From JAICLL01 sp035252155 (GTDB lineage Bacteria; Planctomycetota; Planctomycetia; Pirellulales; JAICIG01): DNA of 41,395 nucleotides. The notes beneath the pieces are model-generated. The model was not told where the DNA came from and made no database searches. It was given only the letters and a program-made list of their open reading frames with translations. Shown in pieces: positions 23,386-33,045 of this stretch. Each line of letters starts with the position of its first letter. The first letter of the stretch is position 1. The stretch covers positions 1 through 41,395 of the forward strand of contig DATFDL010000572.1 in NCBI GenBank assembly GCA_035252155.1. The letters run 5' to 3'. The translations under genes were made by a program, and so were the position numbers.

Positions 23386-25508
23386 TGCTGCACCCCTGGG
23401 CCATCGCGATCGGAGTGGCGGCCCTTGCGGGGCCGTTGGTCGTCCACCTGCTGACTCGGCCGCGGCCAGCGCGGCTGCCGCTATCGACCATTCGATTTGT
23501 CATCGAATTGGTCCAGCAGCGACGCGCACGCAAGCGGTTGCGCGACGCGTTGATCCTGGCCCTGCGCACGACCGCGGTGGCGTTGCTGGCCTTGGCGGTG
23601 GCCCGGCCGTTGAGCGGCGGGCGGCGTCCGGAGGCGCTCGACGACTCTCCGGCCGCCGCGGTGCGCGTGGTGCTGCTCGACGTCAGCCAAAGCATGGCGG
23701 CCAGGCACGGAAGCGTGCGGGTGTTTGAACGCGCCCGGGCGATCGCCGCGCGACAGCTTGCCGATCAGGCGGGCCGGCAAGTGAATCTGATTCTGGCGGC
23801 CGCCGCGCCGCAGAGCGTTTTTGACCGCGTCTCGGCCAATGCCGCGGCGCTGCGCGACGTGTTGGGCGACGCTCGGCCGTTGCCGCAGCGTTTGAACGTG
23901 CAGCCTGCGCTGAACCGCGCCGCCGAATTGCTTTCGAGCCCGGCCGGTCAGGCGGCCGCCAGCCGCGAATTGGTGATCGTCAGCGATTTTCAACGCGCAA
24001 GCTGGGCCGCGGCAGATTTTAGCGCGCTGCCCGTCGGCACGATCATCCAGCTCGAATCGGTCGCCTCGGAAGACGCGCCGTCGAACCTGGCGGTGCTGAG
24101 GGTCGGCCCGCGGGGGCGCGTCGAGCAGGGGCGGGCGTTCGCGTTGGAAGTCGACGTCGGCAACTATTCCGTCAGCCAGCGCAAAGTTGAGGTCGAGGTA
24201 ACGCTGGGAACGAGCGTCTACCATCTGGCCGGTTCGTGTCCGCCCGGCGTTGTCACCACGCTCGCCGCCGAGGCGACGTTGCGCGAGCCGGGCTGGCAGA
24301 TGGGCGAGGCCCGGTTGTTGTCGGTCGACGATGCTCTTTCGGCCGACGATCGCCGCGCGGTGGCCGTCGAGGCGCGTCGGCCGCCGAAATACTTGTTGCT
24401 GACTCGGCAGCCCGCCGGCTCGCCACGGTCATCGCGGCCGCCGTCGAGCTTCTTTGTCGATCGCGCCCTGGCCCCGTTCGCTTCGCGCGATGGACAGCCT
24501 TCGGAAACCGTCATCCGCACCGACCCGGCTCGGCTCGAACCCGAGGCGCTTTCCGCCGCCGATCTGATTGTGCTCGATCATCCCGGCAAGCTTTCGGCGC
24601 CGACGCTGCGCACTTTGGCGTCGTTGGCCCAACGCGGCCGCGGCATTTTGTATATCGCGGCCGAGCCGATCGACGCCGCCAACTTGAGCCTGCTGGCCGA
24701 GGCCGCGGGCACGGGCTTGCAGATGCCCGTCGAGTTCGCGCCACCGCAGGCAGGGCAGGCGCGGCGCAATCGGTTCATCGCCGATTTTGTCCGCCGCGAG
24801 CCGCCCTTCAGCATTTTCGGCGACGAAGCGACGGCCGCCGTCGCCAGCTTGCGCTTTTCGGGCGGTTTGATCTCGCGACGACGCGAAGGGGCGTTGCTCG
24901 ACGACGTGCGGGCCACGTTCGACGATCAATCGGCCTGCCTCGTGGTGACCGCAGTTGGTGCGGGGCGCCTGGGGGTGCTCAACGCCGATCTGGCCGCCTC
25001 GAATTTGCCGGTCTCGCCGACGTTTGTACCGTTCATGGGTGAATTGGTCGCCCACCTGCTGGGACAGGACCGGCCGTCCGCAGCCGTCGCGTGCGGCGAG
25101 CCGGCGGCCAGCTTTCTGCCGGCAGCGGCCGGCGACGCAGACGACCTACGCATCGAATCACCGCAGCCAACGACGGCCGATGCCAGCGCGCTGGGCGAGC
25201 TGCGTTCGGAGCCAATTGGCGTGTTGTGGCGAATGCCGGCCGCGGGCCCGCCCGGCGTCTATCGCGTGCTCGACGGCGATCACACGGTTTTTGCCTTGGC
25301 CACGGCCATTCCGGCGGACGAGAGCGACTTGACCCCGCTCGCGTCGTCGCTGCTCACCGGGCGGCTGGCCGGCGGCCGAACCGTGCAATATCACGCCGCC
25401 ACCCAAAGCGACGCCGAGCCTCGCGACGAGCTATGGACCTGGCTAGCCTTGGCGTGCGTCGGCTGCCTGATCGGCGAGGTTTTCGGCTTACGATTGTTCC
25501 GCTCCTAA
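23385..25508 (+). CDS. BatA-type membrane protein with vWA domain
   Basis: 707 residues from ATG 23385, which shares bases with the previous stop (TAATG). The N-terminus MLHPWAIAIGVAALAGPLVV and the second helix (LILALRTTAVALLALAVARP) form the 'aerotolerance' BatA N-terminal pair of membrane segments. A vWA domain follows with DVSQSM (99-104), so the metal-site Asp-x-Ser-x-Ser is kept. The long middle part (about 260-660) is probably periplasmic and contains beta-rich and alpha/beta stretches of the kind found in glutamine-amidotransferase-like folds. A last helix (LWTWLALACVGCLIGEVFGL) anchors the C-terminus. Client and function unknown; likely in complex with MoxR and DUF58. Confidence 0.88.
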   Translation: MLHPWAIAIGVAALAGPLVVHLLTRPRPARLPLSTIRFVIELVQQRRARKRLRDALILALRTTAVALLALAVARPLSGGRRPEALDDSPAAAVRVVLLDVSQSMAARHGSVRVFERARAIAARQLADQAGRQVNLILAAAAPQSVFDRVSANAAALRDVLGDARPLPQRLNVQPALNRAAELLSSPAGQAAASRELVIVSDFQRASWAAADFSALPVGTIIQLESVASEDAPSNLAVLRVGPRGRVEQGRAFALEVDVGNYSVSQRKVEVEVTLGTSVYHLAGSCPPGVVTTLAAEATLREPGWQMGEARLLSVDDALSADDRRAVAVEARRPPKYLLLTRQPAGSPRSSRPPSSFFVDRALAPFASRDGQPSETVIRTDPARLEPEALSAADLIVLDHPGKLSAPTLRTLASLAQRGRGILYIAAEPIDAANLSLLAEAAGTGLQMPVEFAPPQAGQARRNRFIADFVRREPPFSIFGDEATAAVASLRFSGGLISRRREGALLDDVRATFDDQSACLVVTAVGAGRLGVLNADLAASNLPVSPTFVPFMGELVAHLLGQDRPSAAVACGEPAASFLPAAAGDADDLRIESPQPTTADASALGELRSEPIGVLWRMPAAGPPGVYRVLDGDHTVFALATAIPADESDLTPLASSLLTGRLAGGRTVQYHAATQSDAEPRDELWTWLALACVGCLIGEVFGLRLFRS

Positions 25509-27814
25509 TGCAACTTGTCTTCGAACCCTTGATCAGTCCTGCGCTCTGGGCCGCTTTGGCCTTGATCGCGGCCGCCACCATCGCCTGGTATGCCTGGCGG
25601 CGGCCACCCGCAATGCGCCGGCGCCGATGGTGGTTGATCGTAACTTTGATGGCGATCGGCGCGGCGCTGCCGCTGGCCATTCTGCTCAATCCAACCTGGC
25701 TGATCGATGTTCCGCCGCCGGCGGGCAAACCGCTCCTCACGATTCTTGTCGATATGTCGGCCAGCATGGCCGCGCGCGACGCTCTGGGCGGGCAATCACG
25801 GCATCAGGCGGCCGCGGCAATCGCCAAAACCTGCGCCGAGCAACTGGCGGCCAACTTTGAGATTCACACCGCCGAGTTTTCGTCGCACGTGGTCGACGCC
25901 GGTGTTGAAACGCTGCGGCGCGACGTTCCCCAAGGCGACGCCACCGACCTGGCCGGCGCCATCACCGAAGCCTTGGCTGCCGACCGGCCGGGCGGTCAGG
26001 CCCAATTGATCTTAAGCGACGGAATTCACAACGCGCTGGGCGGCACATCGAGCGTCTTATCAGCGGTATCAGCCGCGCGCGCCGCCGCCGTGCCGATCTA
26101 TACCAGCACCTTGGGCGGAGCGGCACAGATCGACGATCTCGCCTTGCGGCTGCGCGCGCCTCAGCAACTGGCGTTTGTCGGCCAAAGCATCCCGCTTTCG
26201 GTCGAGGTCCGCAGGTTGGGGCGCGCGCCGCGCAAGGTCACGCTGGTGATCGAGCACGACGGTCAAGAGCTCGAACGCCGGCAAGTGACGACCACGCCCG
26301 ATGGCCAGGCCGACGCCAAGTTCGTCGTACGGCAAAATGATCCGGGCGTGTTTCGCTACGAGGTGCGAGTCGAGCCATTCGAGAGCGAGATCACCCAGGT
26401 CAACAATTACGCCTCGTTCCTCTTGCGCGTGGTCGACGAGCCGATCCGAGTGCTGCTGGTCGAAGGCAAGCCCTATTGGGACGGCAAGTTTCTCATCCGC
26501 ACGTTGCTTTCCGATCCATCGATTGAGCTGGTGAGCGTGGTCCGGCTGGCCGAAGGGCGGCTCGTCGAGCGCACGATCCGCCGCCAGCGCAAGTCCGATG
26601 GCGCTGCTTCCAATCGTGACGAAGGCGAACGCCCCGACGCGAAGACCACCGACGAGCCGGCGCTCGCGCCGCGGGACGAGAGTTGGAAAATCATCACGCA
26701 GGCCACGCAGGTGCTGGCCGACCCAGCGGCGTTGCGGTCGTATCAAGTCGTCGTGTTGGGGCGCGACGCCGAAGTGTTTCTTACCGACGATGCCTTGGAA
26801 AACCTCCGCGAGTGGCTGTCGCGCGAGAGCGGCTCGCTGGTTTGTTACCGCGGTCAACCGACTAGCCGCGTCGGCCAGCGGTTGGGGCGTTTGCTGCCCA
26901 TCGAGTGGTCACCCTCGCCCGAAACTCGCGCCCGCGTGCAGCTTACCGACAGCGGCCGCGAGCTGCGCTGGTTCGAGGCGATCGGCGGTGAGCCGTCGGG
27001 CGAGCTGTTGCCGCGCTTGCAATCGTTGGCCGTCGGCCATGCGGAAAAGCCCAAGCCGCTGGCCACGGTGCTGGCCGCCGCGGTCGGCAGCTCGCCCGAA
27101 AACGAGCTGCCGGTCATCAGCTATCAGCCCTATGGCGGCGGACGCGTGGTGGTGGTCGAGGGGGCGGGCATGTGGCGGTGGGCCTTTTTGCCGCCGGCCT
27201 ATGCCGAACATCACGACGTGTATGCCGCGTTATGGCAAAGCTTGCTGCGCTGGCTGGTATCGGGGGTGGGCCTTTTGCCCGGCCAAAAGATGGCCTTGAG
27301 GACCGACAAGGTGACCTTCCGCACCGACGAGCCCGCCTCGGCCACGCTGTTGGTTCGCGACGAAGTTGATCCGCAGCAAATGGCGGTAGAGTTGATCGAT
27401 CAGGCGGGCCAATTGACCACCTACGCGCCGGCCCGCTCGGGCGACGAGCCGGGCACCTTCCGCGTCTCGTTCGGCGAGCTGCCCGAAGGCCGCTACCAGG
27501 CACAAGTGGCTGGCGGCGCGGATCAACGCAGCAGCACGGAGACCGCCTTTGATGTGCGCCGGTTTTCGGAGGAGCAGCTCGATCTCAACGCGCGGCCCGA
27601 CTTGATGGCGCGGATCGCGCGCGACACGGGCGGGGCTGTGCTTGCAGGGGACAGTCCGCCCGACATCGCCCGGCAGTTTGCCGCCAAGCTCAGCAGCAGC
27701 CGCGCCGCCCAGATTCGCCGCTTGTCGGCCTGGGACCGTTGGTGGGTGCTGGTGCTTGCTTTGGTCATTTGGATCTTTACTTGGGTTTTCCGCCGCAGAG
27801 GCGGATTGGTGTGA
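25508..27814 (+). CDS. Membrane protein with vWA and amidotransferase-like domain
   Basis: 768 residues from ATG 25508, again overlapping the previous stop (TAATG). Two N-terminal helices (about 11-29 and 41-60) precede a vWA domain with VDMSASM (Asp82, Ser84, Ser86) and LILSDGIHNALGG. An immunoglobulin-like stretch (about 210-300) precedes a Rossmann-like part (RVLLVEGKPYWDGKFLIRTL, about 315-335, then YQVVVLGRDAEVFL), typical of the class I glutamine-amidotransferase-like domain in large planctomycete vWA proteins. A C-terminal helix (WVLVLALVIWIFTWVFRRR) ends the protein. It is the third vWA gene in a row. Probably part of one membrane complex with the preceding gene. Confidence 0.88.
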   Translation: MQLVFEPLISPALWAALALIAAATIAWYAWRRPPAMRRRRWWLIVTLMAIGAALPLAILLNPTWLIDVPPPAGKPLLTILVDMSASMAARDALGGQSRHQAAAAIAKTCAEQLAANFEIHTAEFSSHVVDAGVETLRRDVPQGDATDLAGAITEALAADRPGGQAQLILSDGIHNALGGTSSVLSAVSAARAAAVPIYTSTLGGAAQIDDLALRLRAPQQLAFVGQSIPLSVEVRRLGRAPRKVTLVIEHDGQELERRQVTTTPDGQADAKFVVRQNDPGVFRYEVRVEPFESEITQVNNYASFLLRVVDEPIRVLLVEGKPYWDGKFLIRTLLSDPSIELVSVVRLAEGRLVERTIRRQRKSDGAASNRDEGERPDAKTTDEPALAPRDESWKIITQATQVLADPAALRSYQVVVLGRDAEVFLTDDALENLREWLSRESGSLVCYRGQPTSRVGQRLGRLLPIEWSPSPETRARVQLTDSGRELRWFEAIGGEPSGELLPRLQSLAVGHAEKPKPLATVLAAAVGSSPENELPVISYQPYGGGRVVVVEGAGMWRWAFLPPAYAEHHDVYAALWQSLLRWLVSGVGLLPGQKMALRTDKVTFRTDEPASATLLVRDEVDPQQMAVELIDQAGQLTTYAPARSGDEPGTFRVSFGELPEGRYQAQVAGGADQRSSTETAFDVRRFSEEQLDLNARPDLMARIARDTGGAVLAGDSPPDIARQFAAKLSSSRAAQIRRLSAWDRWWVLVLALVIWIFTWVFRRRGGLV

Positions 27815-27850
27815 CATTCTGCCAGCCCGTTGCGTCAATTACCAAGAAAG

Positions 27851-30733
27851 ATGAGAATCATAAGGTCATCGGCGTATCAACCTCTTGCCGATCTGAGCGA
27901 GGCCCGTTCCATGGCTGCCCACCGCCTGCACGAGAGCTTGCGGCGTCTGCGCCGCCGCTTGTTGACGCTGGCGGCAGCTACCGGCTTAGGTTGGGGCATC
28001 GCGTGCCTGGTCGGGCTGCTGATTGCATCGATCTGGCTCGATTTGGTCGCCGAACTGCCTCCGCCAGCGCGCATCATTACTTCGGCGGTATCGCTGGCGG
28101 CGGGCTTGGCGATCGGCGTGGGCATCTTGATTGCCGCGGTTCGACACGGTGGCTTCGCACGCCTGGCGCGGCGGTTAGATGCCGTCGGAGGGGCCAGCGG
28201 AGAAATCGTCGCCGGGTTTGATCTATCCGGCCAGCAACCAATCGCAACCTCACCGCTGACCGCGGGCTTGGCCCAATTGGCCGTCGATCGCGCGGGCGAG
28301 GCGGCCGCCCGAGTATCGCCATCGGCCGCTGCACCTGCCCGTTCCGCGCAGCGCGCGTGGGTCGTCTCGGCGAGCAGCGCTCTGGCGGTCGTCCTTGTCT
28401 GCCTGACCGCGCCGCGCCTGGCCGGCACTGAGTGGTTGCGGTTCAGCGATCCCTTTGGAGATCATCCGCCGTTTTCGCGCACGGTGTTCCGCGTCGAGCC
28501 GGGCGACACGCGCGTGATCTACGCCGACGGGCTCGACGTGCTCGTCTCGGCCGAAGGACCGCTGCCCGATCGGGTCGATCTGGTGCTCGTGGGAGACGGC
28601 GGCGAAGAAACGCTGCCCATGTTTCCCGAGTCCGAGGGACAGTGGAAAGCTCAACTCAGCGAAATCGTGGCGCCCTGCCGCTATTACGCGCGGGCCCGCG
28701 GCGCGCGCAGCCACCAATATGGAATCGACGTCATCACCGTGCCGCGGCTCGAGACCGTGCGCTGGCGGATCGCGCCGCCGGCGTATACGGGCGACGCGGC
28801 CTATGAAGGCCCGACTCCTTCGGGTGGACTGGCCGGCTTGCCGGGCACTCAGGTCCGCGTCTGGGCGGCGAGCAATCGCCCGCTATTGGCCGGGTCGCTT
28901 GTGCTCGATGCGAACGGCTCGCAGCGGCAAATCGAGCTCGCGCCCCTGGCCGCGGGCAGCCGCGAAGTCGCCGGGCAGTTTACGATCGAATCGGCAGGTA
29001 AGTTTTCGCTGCGGGTCACCGACGTCGCAGGGCAAGATTCGCAGGAGCAGTTCAGCGGAACGATCACGCTGTTGTCAGACCATCGACCGCTGGTGCGGCT
29101 GTTGGAACCGGCCGAGCAATCGCTCGCCACGCCCACCGCGACGTTGCCGGTGGTGGTAGCGGCCGAAGACGACTACGGCATTTCACGGTTGCAGCTTTAT
29201 CGCAGCCTGAACGATTCTCGCGCGCTACCGCTCGATTTTGAGGTGCAAGCGGTTCGCCGCTCGCGTGATTCCGCCGAAACCGCGGCGCCGCGGCGCGTGC
29301 AGCAGGCGACGTTTTTGCCGCTGTCGGCGTACGAGCTGGAACCCGGTGACGTCATTAAGCTATATGCGCGTGTCGAAGACAACGATCCAGCGGGCGCCAA
29401 GGGAGCGGAAAGCGCCGTTGCCACGGTGCAGATCATTGCCGCCGACGACTACAGCCGCATGCTGCGTGCGCGCGAAGGGATGGACGTTTTTCTCTCGAAG
29501 TATCAAGAGGCGCTTCGCCGGATGGAATCGCTGGGCAGCGAGGCCGAGGGGCTGCGCAAAAAGCTCAAGGAGTCGCCGGAGGACTCACCGCTGGCAGACG
29601 AAGACCGGCGGCGCCTGGAAGAGCTCTCGCAGAAACTTGATGAGGCGGCCGCGGCGGTGCGCGAATCGGCCGCGGAGTTGCTTCCCTACGATCTCGACAA
29701 GGCGCTCTCGGGCGAGCTTGAGCGCGTGGCCAAGCAGCTTGAACGGGCAGGCCAAGAGATGCGTTCGGCGGCCGGCAAGCCGGGCGCCAAGGCGGGCGAT
29801 CTGGAGCGGGCGATGCGCGAGATGCTCGCTCGGCTGCAAAACGAAAAGAAAGACTTCAAGCAGAACGTGACCCAGCCGCTGGAATTGTTCGCCGAAATCT
29901 ACCGGCTTTTGGAAGACCAGCAGCGGTTTGTCGAGTTGTATCATCGCCAGCGCGATTTGGCGGAACGGCTGGCTTCGCTGGAGGGCCGCGACGGTGAGGA
30001 CGATCCTGCTCTGAAATCGCGGATGCGCGACTTGGAAGACGAGCAACGCGATCTGCGCGACCGACTCGAGCGCTTGCTCGACGAGATCGAAGACCGCGCG
30101 GCCCAGGTACCCGATCAGCCCGACTTTGAAGATTTGGTGGCGACGGCCCGCGACTTTGCCGCGGCCGTGCGGGCCAGCGATGCGGCTGCGGAAATGCAGA
30201 AGGGCGAAAACGGGCTGGCCGAGTTTTCGGGCAGCCAGGCTCATGTCGGAGCGAAGAAAGCCGCCGACATTCTCGAGCAATTTATTAGCCGCTGCCAAGG
30301 GATGGGCGAGCAAGGTGAGAATGCCTGCCGCGGGCTGAAATTTGCTCCCAACGAAAGCTTGCCCGGCGACTGCATGGCCAACACGCTGGCACAGCTTTTG
30401 GCCGATGCGGGCTTTAAGCAAGGCAACGGGCCGGGCATGGGAGCCGGCGGCGGTTACAGCGCTCGCCGCAGCGCCCTCAACAACATCGGCTTGTATGGCA
30501 ATCTGCCGACGCGCGGCAATCCAACTGCCGCCCGTGGCGGTCGGCGCGGCTCGGCGCCGCTCGGCGCGGCCGGTAGCGGCGGTGGGCCGGCCGATTCGAT
30601 GGAGATCGGCATCGATGATCGTGAGGGGGCGATCCGCGCCGCGGGGGCTTCGAGTGTCGCCGTGCCGGTGCGATATCGCTCCCGCGTTCGCCAGTATTTC
30701 CAACGGATTGCGGAAGAAACCGGGGACCAATGA
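27851..30733 (+). CDS. DUF4175-like membrane protein with long coiled coil
   Basis: About 960 residues from ATG 27851 (AAGAAAG just before it); TTG 27830 and ATG 27911 are alternatives. Helices lie at about 45-65 and 80-100, with a third near 175. Residues about 190-520 are beta-rich with PPAYTGDAAYEGPTP and repeated surface-layer-like stretches; this agrees with the DUF4175 type seen in MoxR operons. About 535-815 is a highly charged coiled coil (for instance LKSRMRDLEDEQRDLRDRLE). The last 100 residues are Gly/Ala/Arg-rich with low complexity. It probably spans the periplasm and couples to other members. Family naming is by context and partial sequence pattern. Confidence 0.75.
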   Translation: MRIIRSSAYQPLADLSEARSMAAHRLHESLRRLRRRLLTLAAATGLGWGIACLVGLLIASIWLDLVAELPPPARIITSAVSLAAGLAIGVGILIAAVRHGGFARLARRLDAVGGASGEIVAGFDLSGQQPIATSPLTAGLAQLAVDRAGEAAARVSPSAAAPARSAQRAWVVSASSALAVVLVCLTAPRLAGTEWLRFSDPFGDHPPFSRTVFRVEPGDTRVIYADGLDVLVSAEGPLPDRVDLVLVGDGGEETLPMFPESEGQWKAQLSEIVAPCRYYARARGARSHQYGIDVITVPRLETVRWRIAPPAYTGDAAYEGPTPSGGLAGLPGTQVRVWAASNRPLLAGSLVLDANGSQRQIELAPLAAGSREVAGQFTIESAGKFSLRVTDVAGQDSQEQFSGTITLLSDHRPLVRLLEPAEQSLATPTATLPVVVAAEDDYGISRLQLYRSLNDSRALPLDFEVQAVRRSRDSAETAAPRRVQQATFLPLSAYELEPGDVIKLYARVEDNDPAGAKGAESAVATVQIIAADDYSRMLRAREGMDVFLSKYQEALRRMESLGSEAEGLRKKLKESPEDSPLADEDRRRLEELSQKLDEAAAAVRESAAELLPYDLDKALSGELERVAKQLERAGQEMRSAAGKPGAKAGDLERAMREMLARLQNEKKDFKQNVTQPLELFAEIYRLLEDQQRFVELYHRQRDLAERLASLEGRDGEDDPALKSRMRDLEDEQRDLRDRLERLLDEIEDRAAQVPDQPDFEDLVATARDFAAAVRASDAAAEMQKGENGLAEFSGSQAHVGAKKAADILEQFISRCQGMGEQGENACRGLKFAPNESLPGDCMANTLAQLLADAGFKQGNGPGMGAGGGYSARRSALNNIGLYGNLPTRGNPTAARGGRRGSAPLGAAGSGGGPADSMEIGIDDREGAIRAAGASSVAVPVRYRSRVRQYFQRIAEETGDQ

Positions 30734-30749
30734 CGAGGAGGATAAACTC

Positions 30750-31481
30750 ATGATGGTTCGAGGGAAAAAACGCTACTGGGGTCTGGCCGCCATCGTCGGC
30801 CTGACACTGCTGGGCGCCACGCGCGGCGACACAACTTCCAACACCGCCGCGAAGCCAACCGCCGCCGTTGTTCCCGATGCCACCGAACAAGGCGAACCAG
30901 CCAGCATTGTGCAGATCGCCAACCTGGTCTATGCCGGCACCAAGAGCAGCCAGTGCTTCTCCGATCACTTTCTCATCCAGGCTGAGCAAGAGACCGCCAT
31001 TTCGACCAGCCGCCGCTTCCACGCCGTTAAGCTCTCGTCGGACGAGCTGTACCACTTTCCACTGGCCATCATGACGGGCGAGGGAGAGTTTGTGCTGCCG
31101 GATCAGGAACGCGACAACCTACGCTGGTTCGTCGAGCGTGGCGGGTTGCTGCTGGCCTCCGCCGGTTGTTCGTCGGCCGAATGGGACCGCTCTTTCCGAA
31201 ATGAAATGGCGAAAATCTTTCCCGATGCTTCGTTGGTTGCGATCGGCATGGACCATCCGGTGTTTCACACCGCCCATGACGTCTCGGAGCTAAAAGCGAA
31301 GCACGGCCGCCCGAAGCCGTTGGAAGGCGTCACACTCGGCGGCCGTCTGGGTGTGATCTATTCGCAGGACGGCCTGAACGACACGCAACACACACAGGGT
31401 TGCTGCTGCTGCGGAGGCAACGAGATCATCAACTCGGCCGAGGTCAACATCAACATTTTGGCGTATGCACTGACCTATTGA
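30750..31481 (+). CDS. Secreted DUF4159 protein
   Basis: 243 residues from ATG 30750, preceded by a strong GAGGAGG site (30735-30741). An N-terminal signal or anchor segment (YWGLAAIVGLTLLGATRG) leads to a DUF4159 domain (about 48-243), a flavodoxin-like alpha/beta fold with ELYHFPLAIMTGEGEF, ERDNLRWFVERGGLLLASAG and GVIYSQDGLNDT. A run of four cysteines (GCCCCGG, near residue 215) precedes EIINSAEVNINILAYALTY, a typical ending of this family. DUF4159 is a common last member of the MoxR/vWA cassette. Its role is unknown. Confidence 0.88.
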   Translation: MMVRGKKRYWGLAAIVGLTLLGATRGDTTSNTAAKPTAAVVPDATEQGEPASIVQIANLVYAGTKSSQCFSDHFLIQAEQETAISTSRRFHAVKLSSDELYHFPLAIMTGEGEFVLPDQERDNLRWFVERGGLLLASAGCSSAEWDRSFRNEMAKIFPDASLVAIGMDHPVFHTAHDVSELKAKHGRPKPLEGVTLGGRLGVIYSQDGLNDTQHTQGCCCCGGNEIINSAEVNINILAYALTY

Positions 31482-31485
31482 CCGC

Positions 31486-32865
31486 ATGGCGAGCCACACG
31501 CGATCTTCGATCCTGTTCTCGGAAATGCGTCTCGCCCTGCCGCTCTCTCTCGGCGTGCTGGCAGGCGGTTGCGCCCGGCGCGACTCGGCCGCCCAGCCGC
31601 GGCCTCTGGCGTTGATCGTCAGCGGCGACACGGCCGGCTGGATCGTGCCTTGCGGCTGTACGTCGAAGCAAGAAGGTGGCTTGCCCCGCCGGGCGACTTA
31701 TGTCGAGCAGGCGCGCAAGCACGCCAGCGTGGTGCTGGCCGACGCGGGCGGCGCGCCGGGCGGCGTTTCGCCCTATGAACAGTTCAAATTCGCCGCGATT
31801 CTTCGTGGGGAGCTGGCGATGGGCGTTGCCGCGCATAACATTGGGGCCGCCGAGGCGGCACTCGGCGCCGAAGCCGTTCGACGCCTGGCCGGAGAAGTCG
31901 GCGCGCCGTTCGTCTCGTGCAACGTTCGCGACGCAGCCGGGCAGCCGCTTACCCAGCCGCTGCGCATCGTCGAAGCGGGCGGTCGCCAGGTGGCCATCAC
32001 CGGCGTTTTGTCGCCAAAATACGCCACCGACGATCTTACGATCGCCGAGCCACGCGGCGCGGTGCTGGCGGCACTGGCTGAGTCGAAGGAAAAGTATGAC
32101 GTACTGGTCGTGCTTGCCTATCTGCCGGAAAGTGAATTACAAGCGTTCGCGGTCGGTCTTCCGGAGGCCGACGTTGTGGTCGGTGGGCCGACGCGCCAGC
32201 CGGTCGCGCCGCGGCGCAGCGGGCCGACCACCTGGGCGGCGGCGACCAATAAAGGCAAGTTCCTTGTCCATTTGCGGCTGCCGCCCGGCGAGCAATCGCA
32301 GTGGGAAGGCGAGATCACCGAGTTGGGACCGGAGTGGGCTGACGACGAGGGGCAATTGGAAAACCTCGTTCGCTTTCACGCCGAGTTGGCCGCGCGCGAT
32401 TTTCCCGCGCGTGAAACCGGCCTGGTGGCGACGCTCGATGCCACGCTGCCCGATGATTTTCGGGTGGCGGGAACCGACGCATGCCGCGACTGCCACGCCG
32501 CGGACTGCACGCAGTGGGCCGGCTCGCCGCACGGCGAAGCGTGGACGACGCTGGTCGGCAAGCAATCGCAGTTCGATCCTTACTGTCAGCAGTGTCATAC
32601 CACCGGCTACGGATTGCCCGGCGGCTTTGAATCGGTCGCAAAAAGTCCAACACAAACCAATGTGGGCTGTGAGAGTTGTCATGGTCCCTCGCTGGCCCAC
32701 GTCGAACACGCGCGCACCCGTACGATATATGTGGCCAGCGACCGCTGCCTGCATTGCCACGATCGCGAAAACAGTCCGACGTTCGACTATGCGGCCTATT
32801 GGCCGCAGATCGAGCACGGGCAGACAACGGATAATAGCGGGCCTGAGGATGCGACCACCAAATGA
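31486..32865 (+). CDS. Lipoprotein: degenerate metallophosphoesterase domain fused to tetraheme cytochrome c
   Basis: 459 residues, start ATG 31486 (or ATG 31525), four bases after the DUF4159 stop. A signal peptide ends in LAGGC, so Cys29 is probably lipidated. Residues about 40-300 resemble the 5'-nucleotidase/phosphoesterase fold, with SGDTAGWIVPCGCTSKQEGG, but the usual metal-binding His of the DxHG, LSH and GGH-type motifs appear as Ala50, Tyr212 and Pro235, so catalysis is doubtful. Residues about 330-430 carry four c-type heme sites: CRDCH (333-337), CQQCH (367-371), CESCH (395-399) and CLHCH (421-425), as in cytochrome c554-type domains. It should sit outside the cytoplasm and carry electrons. 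Confidence 0.9.
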   Translation: MASHTRSSILFSEMRLALPLSLGVLAGGCARRDSAAQPRPLALIVSGDTAGWIVPCGCTSKQEGGLPRRATYVEQARKHASVVLADAGGAPGGVSPYEQFKFAAILRGELAMGVAAHNIGAAEAALGAEAVRRLAGEVGAPFVSCNVRDAAGQPLTQPLRIVEAGGRQVAITGVLSPKYATDDLTIAEPRGAVLAALAESKEKYDVLVVLAYLPESELQAFAVGLPEADVVVGGPTRQPVAPRRSGPTTWAAATNKGKFLVHLRLPPGEQSQWEGEITELGPEWADDEGQLENLVRFHAELAARDFPARETGLVATLDATLPDDFRVAGTDACRDCHAADCTQWAGSPHGEAWTTLVGKQSQFDPYCQQCHTTGYGLPGGFESVAKSPTQTNVGCESCHGPSLAHVEHARTRTIYVASDRCLHCHDRENSPTFDYAAYWPQIEHGQTTDNSGPEDATTK

Positions 32866-33014
32866 GGGTTCAGGGTTCAGGGTTCAGCATTTTTGTGAGC
32901 GCCGGATCGCTTGTGCTTAGCGAAGACTCTGAAACCGATATCCTGAACGCCACAACCGCAAATGGTCTGCGCGAACAAAGAGACCCCGCATGAAGATGCT
33001 GAACCCTGAACCCT
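32865..33014. repeat. Inverted repeat with GGGTTCA tandem units
   Basis: Three tandem GGGTTCA units (32866-32886), then GCAT. The last two units form an arm, 32872-32890, that is exactly reverse complementary (19 bases) to 32996-33014. About 105 bases lie between the arms. It fills nearly the whole gap between the cytochrome gene and the thioredoxin-HEAT gene and begins at the cytochrome stop codon. Confidence 0.88.
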
Positions 33015-33045
33015 TTGGCAGACTCGCTTCGCCCCGCCCATCGAC

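Noticed and set aside
29585..30751. 388-codon open frame on the minus strand
   Set aside because: Opposite the coiled-coil gene; repetitive coiled-coil codons often leave the opposite strand open. It has no start signal or domain.
32866..32886. GGGTTCA tandem units as a telomere-like or replication-iteron site
   Set aside because: Only three units, with an inverted partner downstream and no replication gene or DnaA-box cluster nearby.
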